Of a stretch of 17,082 nt of DNA, positions 1 through 6,432 are shown piece after piece; positions within the stretch are counted from its first letter, which is position 1, and every line of letters starts with the position of its first letter. A program made the translations under genes and the position numbers. The DNA comes from Spirochaetia bacterium (GTDB lineage Bacteria > Spirochaetota > Spirochaetia > PWKH01): the NCBI GenBank assembly GCA_007128345.1, contig SKXS01000171.1:1-17082 (forward strand). The letters run 5' to 3'. The notes beneath the pieces were generated by a model. The model did not search any database. It saw only the letters and a list, made by a program, of their open reading frames with translations, and had not been told where the DNA came from.

Positions 1-69
1 AGTATTGATGTTAGTATGATGCCGGCACTGCTTCACTGCCGTTTTCAATGCCTCCCAGGCATACTCCAT
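1..69 (-). CDS. possible N-terminal fragment of an unrecognised gene, cut by the window edge
   Basis: Downstream of the allantoinase on the minus strand, a reading frame opens with ATG at 69-67 and runs without a stop to base 1, giving 23 residues that begin MEYAWEALKTAVKQC. A weak AGGA lies about 5 bases before the ATG. The fragment looks helical and charged, but it is too short to assign to a family. A longer alternative start, TTG at 162 behind AGGAG at 166-170, has only a 3-base gap and is less likely. The position right after puuE makes a further catabolic gene plausible, but this is inference and the frame may be chance. Confidence 0.22.
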   Translation of the reverse strand, partial: MEYAWEALKTAVKQCRHHTNINT

Positions 70-130
70 GGAATCCTGACATATTTGATGAGAGCAGGCA
101 GCAGGTGCAGGAACGCAGATCTGGCCATAC

Positions 131-146
131 CGTATATGCAAATATG
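131..146 (+). promoter_or_regulatory. operator-like site containing ATATGCAAAT, downstream of puuE
   Basis: The 186-base stretch between the puuE stop and the possible next start at 69 holds CGTATATGCAAATATG, an imperfect dyad in which 6 of 8 half-site positions agree. Its ten-base core ATATGCAAAT is identical to the core of the dyad in the iclR promoter at 12551-12566. It may be an operator for whatever gene starts leftwards. The rest of the stretch shows no convincing promoter or terminator. The match is seen directly; the function is inferred. Confidence 0.25.
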
Positions 147-254
147 TACCCTGCAGCCGCAAAATCTCCTGTAATTGTGCTTCGTTCGAGTCTCAATCCC
201 CAGCAGCTTGGCCTGTCATCCACCAGGTTACGCAAAATTCCTGCAGCAGCCATC

Positions 255-1166
255 TCAAGAGCTGCCGGTATCAGGATGGGTCTTCGCCCAGTGGCGGGCG
301 ATATCGATGCGTTTGGCAATCCACACTCGCTTATTCGATGCAATGTAGTCCAGAAGCCGCTCCAGCCCCCCGCTGCGGGAAGGATGGCCGATTACGCGCA
401 TATGCAGCCCCACGGACATCATCTTCGGGGATCTTTCTCCTTCACGGCAGAGCACATCAACAGCATCCTTGTGGAAGCTGAAATAATCATGAGACGTGGC
501 AAACGTGCCGTTGATATACTTCATGTCATTATTGACCAGGGTATAGGGAACGACAAGATGGGATGTTCCTCCCACGTTAACCCAGTACGGAAGGTCGTCA
601 TCATAGGCATCGGAGTCATAAAAAAATCCGCCCTCTTCAACCAGAAGCTCCCTGGTATGTACGCTTGGACCATATCTGCAGTACCACCCTGCCGGACGCT
701 CTCCCATAGTGCGGGCAAGGGAATCAACCGCCTGCCGGATATGCTGCCGTTCCTCCTCACGGGTGAGCACGGAGGGCTGAATCCAGCGCCAGCCGTGACA
801 GCAAATGTCAGCATCACTCTCCTTTACAGCCTCAGCGGCTGCCTGGTTACGCTCCAGAGCCTGGGCACACGCAAAGAGCGTGAAGGGGATACCGCGGCTG
901 TCAAAAATCTCCTTCAGCCTCCAGAATCCCGCACGTGCTCCGTATGCGAACATGCCTTCAGCAGCAAGGTCACGCACACCGGCAAGCGGTTTCCTGCCGG
1001 AAATTTCCGTAAGGCCGTTTTCGGAATACCCGTCTCCATCTCCCCATGACGGCTCTGATCCCTCTTCGAAGTTAATAACAAAGTTTACAGCGAGTTGGGC
1101 ATCACCGGGCCAATGGGGATGGGGATATGCCCCTCCGTAGCCGATCAAGTCCCTGGTATGATCCAT
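255..1166 (-). CDS. puuE: allantoinase, PuuE type (polysaccharide-deacetylase fold)
   Basis: The predicted 303-residue protein is close in length and sequence pattern to the cofactor-independent PuuE allantoinases, which hydrolyse allantoin to allantoate in the cytosol during urate catabolism. Visible landmarks are RDLIGYG (5-11) and PHPHWPG (15-21), the core CHGWRW (123-128), the ERPAGWY segment (156-162), YDSDAYDDDLPYW (183-195) and SVGLHMRVIGHPSR (251-264). All follow the PuuE pattern rather than that of sugar deacetylases. The ATG at 1166 is preferred because the family begins a few residues before RDLIGYG. A 27-codon upstream extension lacks similarity, and a promoter lies inside it. No Shine-Dalgarno precedes 1166. 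The gene is divergent from a cupin gene and far from the carbamate kinase gene, but fits a ureide theme. Confidence 0.88.
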   Translation of the reverse strand: MDHTRDLIGYGGAYPHPHWPGDAQLAVNFVINFEEGSEPSWGDGDGYSENGLTEISGRKPLAGVRDLAAEGMFAYGARAGFWRLKEIFDSRGIPFTLFACAQALERNQAAAEAVKESDADICCHGWRWIQPSVLTREEERQHIRQAVDSLARTMGERPAGWYCRYGPSVHTRELLVEEGGFFYDSDAYDDDLPYWVNVGGTSHLVVPYTLVNNDMKYINGTFATSHDYFSFHKDAVDVLCREGERSPKMMSVGLHMRVIGHPSRSGGLERLLDYIASNKRVWIAKRIDIARHWAKTHPDTGSS

Positions 1167-1173
1167 GCATACG

Positions 1174-1202
1174 ATAGTATTGAATTGAAGACTGTTTTTC
1201 AA
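1174..1202 (-). promoter_or_regulatory. sigma70-like promoter of puuE
   Basis: On the minus strand TTGAAA (1202-1197) and TACTAT (1179-1174) are separated by exactly 17 bases. Transcription would start about 7 bases on, at or next to the A of the puuE ATG at 1166, predicting a leaderless mRNA. The -35 box lies in an inverted repeat TTGAA-N8-TTCAA (1185-1202), which could be a protein-binding site. Confidence 0.6.
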
Positions 1203-1215
1203 GTGTACAGGAGAT

Positions 1216-1231
1216 GAAAAATGCAAATCAG
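1216..1231 (+). promoter_or_regulatory. candidate operator between the divergent puuE and yhcH-family promoters
   Basis: GAAAAATGCAAATCAG lies midway between the two facing -35 boxes (1202 and 1240). Its first 13 bases match the left part of the dyad in the iclR promoter (GAAATATGCAAAT) at 12 of 13 positions. The right arm is poorly conserved, so it is at best a degenerate site. The location is ideal for a regulator controlling both promoters. Which protein binds is unknown; the IclR regulator of this window is the obvious candidate. Confidence 0.35.
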
Positions 1232-1239
1232 GAATAGTG

Positions 1240-1268
1240 TTGCGCATTGCGGTATATGCGTCTATACT
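1240..1268 (+). promoter_or_regulatory. sigma70-like promoter of the yhcH-family/pfpI pair
   Basis: TTGCGC (1240-1245) and TATACT (1263-1268) are separated by 17 bases. The expected start of transcription is about base 1275, which is the A of the preferred ATG of the downstream gene. This again predicts a leaderless transcript and mirrors the opposite promoter. Confidence 0.55.
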
Positions 1269-1274
1269 GATCCC

Positions 1275-1739
1275 ATGATATACGACACCATTGAGAATAT
1301 CAGACAGTATGCCGCAGCTTCAAAGAGGCTTGAAGAGGGAATGCGGATGCTTGAAGAGCTCTTAGCGCAGGATTCACCGGCATGGGAGCGGCACCCAGGT
1401 GCTTCAGGCATGTACGGAACCAACCGCAGATACCGAACCAGCAGACCTGAGGACCGTGCCTATGAATCCCATCTGCGTCACATCGACATCCAGTATGTGG
1501 TAAGCGGAAGGGAACTGGTATATATCAGGCCCTATCATGCATCACTTCCCCGTGCCGGGGATTATGACGAAACGGGAGATGTCGTATTCTATGACCTGGA
1601 CAGCTCCTGGAGCGCCTCTTGTCTCCTGGAGCCGGGAATGGCAGTCATCCTCTTTCCGCAGGATATTCACAAGCCGTGCTGCCATGGGCCTCTGGGCGAG
1701 CAAGAGGTGCATAAGCTCTGCATAAAAGTACCTCTTTAG
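1275..1739 (+). CDS. YhcH/YjgK/YiaL family (DUF386) cupin-like protein
   Basis: The 154-residue protein matches the usual length (about 150-155) of the YhcH/YjgK/YiaL/TabA/EbgC family, small beta-barrel proteins found beside sugar-acid, sialic-acid and toxin genes; most have no proven reaction. Family marks are the MIYDTIENI start, EsHlRHIDIQYVVSGRE (64-80) with putative metal ligands His66 and Asp71, and the FPQDIHKP segment (127-134) with His132. The ATG at 1275 gives the family's normal N-terminus. An in-frame ATG at 1221 has a good AGGAG (1209-1213) and would add 18 unconserved residues, so the start is not settled. The next gene follows after 30 bases and is probably cotranscribed. A role in processing a ureide or sugar-acid intermediate is conceivable but not shown. 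Confidence 0.82.
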   Translation: MIYDTIENIRQYAAASKRLEEGMRMLEELLAQDSPAWERHPGASGMYGTNRRYRTSRPEDRAYESHLRHIDIQYVVSGRELVYIRPYHASLPRAGDYDETGDVVFYDLDSSWSASCLLEPGMAVILFPQDIHKPCCHGPLGEQEVHKLCIKVPL

Positions 1740-1769
1740 CCTCAAATCATACCATTGCCGGGAGAGCAT

Positions 1770-2369
1770 ATGCGTACGTTATTCTGCCTGCTTTTTGATG
1801 ACTTTGAAACCTTGGATGCCTTCGGGCCTGTGGAGATGTTTGGTCAGCTCAAAGAATCTGTGAATATCCGCTTCATATCACTGGAGGGGGGAACTGCTGC
1901 AAGCATCCATGGAGTCTCCTGCCGTACCGATTCTCCACCTGCATCCGTACAGGAAGGCAGCATTCTCCTCATACCCGGCGGATTTGGGACCCGCCGGGAG
2001 GTCAGTAATCCGCTGATGATTGATCTCATAGAAAAACTCAGCAGACAGTGCGAGTATGTGCTGACTGTATGTACAGGTTCTGCACTTCTGGCAAGAACCG
2101 GGCTGCTTGACGGGCTGCGGGCCACAAGCAATAAGCGATCCCTGAAATGGGTGATGGAGCAGGGACCTAAGGTTCTGTGGCAGGGCAGCGCACGGTGGGT
2201 CGAATCAGGGAAATACTATACTTCGTCTGGAGTTACCGCAGGGATAGATATGTCCCTGGGGTTCATGAGCAGCCTCTTTGGAGAGGAGAAAGCATGGGAT
2301 ATCTGCAGCTTCACTGAATATATCTGGAACACGGACAAAAACAGCGATCCCTTCTCCGTACCCCTTTGA
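1770..2369 (+). CDS. DJ-1/PfpI family protein (glutamine-amidotransferase-like)
   Basis: This 199-residue protein has the DJ-1/PfpI fold. It shows LLFDDFETLDAFGPVEMF near the N-terminus with the conserved acidic residue, LLIPGGFGTR (66-75), and the nucleophile elbow LTVCTGSALLA with Cys101, followed by TSSGVTAGIDM (151-161). The closest pattern I recognise is the isonitrile-hydratase or AraC-N-terminal-like subgroup, rather than glyoxalase III or protease members. No DNA-binding domain is attached, so it is an enzyme or stress protein rather than a regulator. The ATG at 1770 is chosen over TTG at 1755 because GGGAGAG (1760-1766) sits just ahead of it. It follows the YhcH-family gene closely and converges on the peptide transporter with an 8-base gap. 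Its substrate cannot be read from sequence. Confidence 0.82.
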   Translation: MRTLFCLLFDDFETLDAFGPVEMFGQLKESVNIRFISLEGGTAASIHGVSCRTDSPPASVQEGSILLIPGGFGTRREVSNPLMIDLIEKLSRQCEYVLTVCTGSALLARTGLLDGLRATSNKRSLKWVMEQGPKVLWQGSARWVESGKYYTSSGVTAGIDMSLGFMSSLFGEEKAWDICSFTEYIWNTDKNSDPFSVPL

Positions 2370-2377
2370 GCATGCCG

Positions 2378-3382
2378 CTATCTGCGCAAGCAGGCCTTCA
2401 GGTGTCCGGGGCTTACCTCTTCCAGCTGAGGTATGATCTCTGCGCACTCACGAACTGCTATAGGGCATCTGGTCCTGAAGACGCATCCCGTGGGAGGATT
2501 GATCGGTGACGGGATGTCACCCTTTACAATGATTTTCTCTCTCTTTAGGGTGGGATCAGGTATAGGGATCGCCGAGAGCAGCGCTTCAGTGTAGGGATGC
2601 ACGGGGTTCTGGTACAGTTCCTTCCCGTCAGCTATCTCCATAATCTTCCCCAGATACATAACGATCACTCGCTTTGAAATGTATTCAACCACCCCCAGGT
2701 CATGGGCAATGAAGAGAAGGGTCAGTCCGTACTCCGTTTTGAGGTCCTGAAGGAGATTAACCACCTGTGCCTGGATAGAGACATCAAGGGCGGAAACCGG
2801 CTCATCGGCAACGATGAACTGGGGATTTACCGCAAGGGCCCGGGCAATGCTGATTCTCTGCCGCTGACCGCCGGAAAACTCATGGACAAATCTCCGCATG
2901 CTGGAGGATGAGAGGCCTACCCGTTTCAGCAGGGTGGCAATACGGTCCTTTTGCTCATTCTTTGTACCGATATTGTGAATCTTCAGAGCTTCTCCTACAA
3001 TATTTTCAACACGCATGCGGGGATTTAATGAAGAACTGGGGTCTTGAAATACTATCTGCATTTCCCTTCGGTATCTGCTCATTTCCTTTCTGCTGAGATT
3101 GGTGATGTCGGTGCCGTCAAATACAATTTTGCCGGCAGTCGGTTCGATAAGACGCAGCAGGGAGCGTCCCGCGGTGGTTTTTCCGGAACCTGACTCACCT
3201 ACCATGCCCACAACCTCTCCGGAAAAGATGGAAAAGGAGATATCCTGGACAGCCTTCACATTTCCCACGGTCCGCGAGAAGACTCCGCCCTTTATGGGAA
3301 AATACTTTCTCAGATCCGTCACCTCCAGCAGAGGCCGTGAACTGTCGGAATGCTTATGCTTTGCTGGTGCTGTTGTGCTCAT
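2378..3382 (-). CDS. dppF: oligopeptide/dipeptide ABC transporter ATP-binding protein, DppF/OppF type
   Basis: This 334-residue ATPase is the second nucleotide-binding subunit of the importer encoded to its right. It has Walker A GESGSGKT (62-69), signature FSGGQRQRISIARAL, Walker B FIVADEPVSALDV and the switch histidine in LLFIAHDLGVV. The C-terminal oligopeptide extension contains cysteines in CVFRTRCPIAVREC and a final Cys near the end, a known feature of the OppF/DppF class. The start overlaps the dppD-like stop as ATGA, indicating translational coupling. It is the last gene of the operon and ends 8 bases from the convergent PfpI-family gene, with no clear terminator between. The transported substrate (peptides or another small compound) is not determined by this subunit. 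Confidence 0.92.
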   Translation of the reverse strand: MSTTAPAKHKHSDSSRPLLEVTDLRKYFPIKGGVFSRTVGNVKAVQDISFSIFSGEVVGMVGESGSGKTTAGRSLLRLIEPTAGKIVFDGTDITNLSRKEMSRYRREMQIVFQDPSSSLNPRMRVENIVGEALKIHNIGTKNEQKDRIATLLKRVGLSSSSMRRFVHEFSGGQRQRISIARALAVNPQFIVADEPVSALDVSIQAQVVNLLQDLKTEYGLTLLFIAHDLGVVEYISKRVIVMYLGKIMEIADGKELYQNPVHPYTEALLSAIPIPDPTLKREKIIVKGDIPSPINPPTGCVFRTRCPIAVRECAEIIPQLEEVSPGHLKACLRR

Positions 3383-4380
3383 AGATTCACCTTGTTACTG
3401 TCAACTTTCTCCCACTTGAAACAGCGGACCATATGGTTATCGCCAATATCCACCAGAGGAGGTATGGCCTTGGCGCAGTCATCTTCCCGGTACCGGCACC
3501 GTGGATAGAATGCGCAGCGCGTCTTAAGGAACAGCGGATTCGGCACGTTTCCCGGTATGGGAACCAGCCGGCTCTGCTCTACGGCCGCCTTGTCCACCCT
3601 GGGAATGGAGTTGAGCAGTCCGAGAGTATAGGGCATCCTCGGCTTCTTATAGAGCGATACTACATCGGCTGACTCCACAGCCCTGCCGGCATACATCACC
3701 ACTACCTGGTCAGCCACTTCTGCAACGACACCGAGATCATGGGTGATAAACAGTATGGCCATCCCAATCTCTTTCTGGAGCTTGTTCATCAAATCAATGA
3801 TCTGTGCCTGTATGGTCACATCCAGGGCTGTAGTAGGCTCATCAGCAATCAGCAGCTTAGGATTGCAGCTTAATGCCATGGCAATCATCACCCGCTGCCG
3901 CATGCCCCCGGAAAGCTGGTGGGGATATTCATGCACCCGCTTTGCAGGTTCAGGAATCCCTACTAATTCCAGCATCTCTATGGATTTCTTCATACCCTCG
4001 CTATGGTTTTTTTTCTGGTGCAGCATCAAAGCTTCAGTAATCTGTTCACCGATGGTGAACACCGGATTGAGACTGGTCATGGGTTCCTGGAATATCATGC
4101 TGATATCATTGCCCCGGATCTTGCACATCTGCCGTTCGCTCTTCTTCAACAGATCCTCTCCGTCCATAATGATGGATCCGCTGACAATGCGCCCAGTAAC
4201 AAGCTTCATAATCGACAGGCTCGTGACGGATTTTCCGGAACCCGATTCACCCACCAAGGCCACCGTTTCACCTTTATTCACATGAAAGCTTACCCCGTCA
4301 ACAGCCTTAACTACCCCGTCTTCGGTGTTAAAGTATGTCTTCAGATCATTTACTTCCAGGATTCTCTCAGAATCAGCCAT
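3379..4380 (-). CDS. dppD: oligopeptide/dipeptide ABC transporter ATP-binding protein, DppD/OppD type
   Basis: This 333-residue ATPase is the first nucleotide-binding subunit of the importer. It carries Walker A GESGSGKS (44-51), the Q-loop FQEPMTSLNP, signature LSGGMRQRVMIAMAL, Walker B LLIADEPTTALDV and ILFITHDLGVV. The C-terminal extension has the Cys pattern CAFYPRCRYREDDC plus a late Cys, the four-cysteine site reported for OppD/DppD proteins. The ATG at 4380 is preferred because GGAG lies 6 bases upstream; the in-frame TTG at 4392 lies upstream of that signal. Its stop overlaps the next start by four bases. The 105 bases separating it from dppC hold a possible 25-codon frame. Confidence 0.92.
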   Translation of the reverse strand: MADSERILEVNDLKTYFNTEDGVVKAVDGVSFHVNKGETVALVGESGSGKSVTSLSIMKLVTGRIVSGSIIMDGEDLLKKSERQMCKIRGNDISMIFQEPMTSLNPVFTIGEQITEALMLHQKKNHSEGMKKSIEMLELVGIPEPAKRVHEYPHQLSGGMRQRVMIAMALSCNPKLLIADEPTTALDVTIQAQIIDLMNKLQKEIGMAILFITHDLGVVAEVADQVVVMYAGRAVESADVVSLYKKPRMPYTLGLLNSIPRVDKAAVEQSRLVPIPGNVPNPLFLKTRCAFYPRCRYREDDCAKAIPPLVDIGDNHMVRCFKWEKVDSNKVNL

Positions 4381-4405
4381 GTATTTCTCCAAACTCTGTT
4401 ATAGC

Positions 4406-4483
4406 TCACCTAATTGTTTGATGTTTCCAAATCTCTTTAGGGATCTTCTTTTCTTCATACCTGTTTCGATGATTCTCCAGCAT
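4406..4483 (-). CDS. possible 25-residue small protein between dppC and dppD
   Basis: Two bases after the dppC stop an ATG (4483) opens a frame of 25 codons ending in TGA. It begins MLENHRNRYEEKKIPKE and continues rich in Lys, Arg and Glu. No Shine-Dalgarno precedes it, so translation would depend on coupling to dppC termination. It fills most of an otherwise empty gap in a tightly packed operon. I recognise no family, and it may be chance. Confidence 0.22.
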   Translation of the reverse strand: MLENHRNRYEEKKIPKEIWKHQTIR

Positions 4484-4485
4484 AC

Positions 4486-5385
4486 CTACAGTTTCGGGTC
4501 CAGCGCATCCCGCAGCCCGTCACCGAATATATTCAGCGATATCACCACCAGCATAACCGCAATTCCCAGAATAATGGAGAGATAGGGATTTACCAGCAGA
4601 TAATTCTGGCCTGAGGATATCATCATGCCCCAGGAGGGTGTGGGAGGCTGCACCCCAAGCCCCAAGTATCCAAGCCCTGCTTCTGCCAGAATTGCCTTGC
4701 CCAGGTTGATCGTAGACAGGATGATCACATGAGCAGCAGTGTGTGGAGCAATATGGATAAAGATGATTCGCAGGTGGGATGCTCCAAGAGCTTCAGCTCC
4801 TTGCACAAAATCCTGCTCACGCACCGAGACAACTACCGAACGTACAAGCCTCGCATATTGGGGAATAAGGGTTATGCTGATTGCCAGCATGGCGTTCGTT
4901 ATGCCGGTACCGAGGATGCTCACGACGGTTATCACCAGCAGAAGCCAGGGAAAGGACATGATCACGTCCATTGTACGCATGATGATTGTATCAAGCATCT
5001 TTCCGAAATATCCGGATATCAGGCCAAGCAGTCCCCCTATGCTTAATCCGATGCCGACAGAGAGGAACCCCACGTACAATGCGACCCTGCTGCCCATAAT
5101 GACCCGGCTGACCATGTCCCGGCCCTGCTGGTCAGTACCGAATAAATTCTCCCAAGATGGCGCCTGAAGCCTGCGCTGCAGTACGCTCCTGTAGGGGTCC
5201 TCTGGTACTATCCATGGGGCAAAGATAGCCAAGAAAACTAGTATGATGAGAATTATGAGACTAAACAGCACCAGTTTATTTCGGAAGAGACGCTTGAAAA
5301 ATCTTCTGATCCGCTCTTTGCGGGTCAGAAAAATGTCTTCCTGCTCTTCCACATCAAAATTGAAATCTATTAAAGCATCATCCAT
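4486..5385 (-). CDS. dppC: oligopeptide/dipeptide ABC transporter permease, DppC/OppC type
   Basis: This 299-residue inner-membrane permease has a cytoplasmic N-terminus of about 38 residues, then the first membrane segment (LVLFSLIILIILVFLAIFAP) followed by the family's periplasmic HPFGTD-like motif, here LFGTDQQGRDM. The coupling region reads EALGASHLRIIFIHIAP and the C-terminus ends RDALDPKL, both typical of DppC/OppC. About six membrane segments are expected. AGGGGA precedes the start. The gene lies 11 bases after dppB, and the two form the channel. Membrane segments are judged by eye. Confidence 0.92.
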   Translation of the reverse strand: MDDALIDFNFDVEEQEDIFLTRKERIRRFFKRLFRNKLVLFSLIILIILVFLAIFAPWIVPEDPYRSVLQRRLQAPSWENLFGTDQQGRDMVSRVIMGSRVALYVGFLSVGIGLSIGGLLGLISGYFGKMLDTIIMRTMDVIMSFPWLLLVITVVSILGTGITNAMLAISITLIPQYARLVRSVVVSVREQDFVQGAEALGASHLRIIFIHIAPHTAAHVIILSTINLGKAILAEAGLGYLGLGVQPPTPSWGMMISSGQNYLLVNPYLSIILGIAVMLVVISLNIFGDGLRDALDPKL

Positions 5386-5396
5386 CCAGGTATCCC

Positions 5397-6317
5397 CTAC
5401 TTAAAACGAACTTTCGGGTTGAGAAATGCATACATCCAGTCGACGAGGATGTTCAGCACAACCACAGACAGCGCGATAATGACAATACCACCCTGCACGA
5501 TGGGCGCATCCCGTTCGGTAATGGCATTTACCAGCATTCTCCCTACCCCTGGCCAGGCAAACACCTTCTCTATGAGTATGGTGCCTCCGAGCATGCTGCC
5601 TATCTGAAGACCTGCAGTCGTTATAATAGGTATGGCAGCGTTCTTGAGGGCATGCCGATAAAAGACATTACGATGGGCAACTCCCTTTGCATAGGCTGTG
5701 CGTATATAGTCGTTGGAAAGGACCTCAAGCATACTGGTACGTGTCACCCGTGCAATTATTGCGCCGTACTGAAGCCCGAGAGTCAAAGCAGGCAAAATGA
5801 CGCTGTGCCAGGTGAAAAAGCCCGACGAAGGAAACAGACGCAGCTGGAGTGCAAAAATATACACCAGGATAATCCCCACCCAGAAGATGGGTGCGGACAA
5901 TCCTAAAAGCACTCCAGCCATGACAAGATTGTCCAATTTACTGTGAGGCCGAGTGGCAGAAAGAATTCCTGCCGGAAGTCCAATGACAAGCATGATGAGC
6001 ACCGAGGCTCCAATAAACACAAGGGTCGCTCGATAAGCCGGGAGCATATGGTAGGTGACCGGCTGCCTGCTGCGGTATGATGTTCCCAGGTCTCCTCTCA
6101 GCAAGCGCTGCAGATACAAGAAGTACTGCATGTACGCAGGCTGATCCAGTCCGAGATTCTGCCGTATCTGCTGCTGCATCTCCATAGTTGCCTGTTCGCC
6201 AGCAAGCATTACGACCGGATCTCCTGGATTAAAATAGAATGCCAGGAAAGCCAGCAGGGTTATAGCGAAAAGAACCGGTATAGCCTGAATAATTCTTCGT
6301 ATAGTATAGACTAACAC
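5397..6317 (-). CDS. dppB: oligopeptide/dipeptide ABC transporter permease, DppB/OppB type
   Basis: This 306-residue inner-membrane permease partners DppC. It opens with an N-terminal membrane segment after MLVYTIRRIIQAIP and contains FNPGDPV and the QNLGLDQP periplasmic motif. The cytoplasmic coupling motif YAKGVAHRNVFYRHALKNA is followed by the IEKVFAWPGVGR signature of this class. The start is a GTG at 6317, chosen because GGGGA lies about 7 bases upstream and the protein begins as the family does. A minimal ORF of ten codons (6350-6318) ends in TAA directly before this GTG. A strong hairpin separates the gene from the binding-protein gene and may reduce its expression relative to that gene. 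Confidence 0.92.
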   Translation of the reverse strand: MLVYTIRRIIQAIPVLFAITLLAFLAFYFNPGDPVVMLAGEQATMEMQQQIRQNLGLDQPAYMQYFLYLQRLLRGDLGTSYRSRQPVTYHMLPAYRATLVFIGASVLIMLVIGLPAGILSATRPHSKLDNLVMAGVLLGLSAPIFWVGIILVYIFALQLRLFPSSGFFTWHSVILPALTLGLQYGAIIARVTRTSMLEVLSNDYIRTAYAKGVAHRNVFYRHALKNAAIPIITTAGLQIGSMLGGTILIEKVFAWPGVGRMLVNAITERDAPIVQGGIVIIALSVVVLNILVDWMYAFLNPKVRFK

Positions 6318-6364
6318 TTACACATCCCCTTCATCATGTATCTGCGGCATATGCTCCTCATTAA

Positions 6365-6396
6365 TTCGGATGGCCCAGGCTCCTGGACCATCCGAA
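6365..6396 (-). other. intercistronic hairpin between dppA and dppB
   Basis: TTCGGATGG (6365-6373) pairs with CCATCCGAA (6388-6396). After one mismatch, CCAG (6375-6378) pairs with CTGG (6383-6386) around a four-base loop. No T-run follows on the minus strand. Such hairpins after binding-protein genes commonly stabilise the upstream mRNA or cut read-through, giving more binding protein than permease. The pairing is seen directly; the role is inferred. Confidence 0.7.
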
Positions 6397-6432
6397 AGCA
6401 TAGAAAATTTCTGATCTTGATTACCGTCCAGG

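Noticed and set aside
11..253. An 80-codon minus-strand frame starting just after the puuE stop (ATG at 253)
   Set aside because: It has no Shine-Dalgarno, a Cys/Ser-rich unpatterned sequence and no family likeness. It also conflicts with the possible frame at 69-1. Not excluded, but not supportable.
48..1049. A 333-codon open frame on the plus strand opposite puuE
   Set aside because: It lies opposite a gene with clear PuuE motifs, has no family resemblance and a residue mix typical of an antisense frame.
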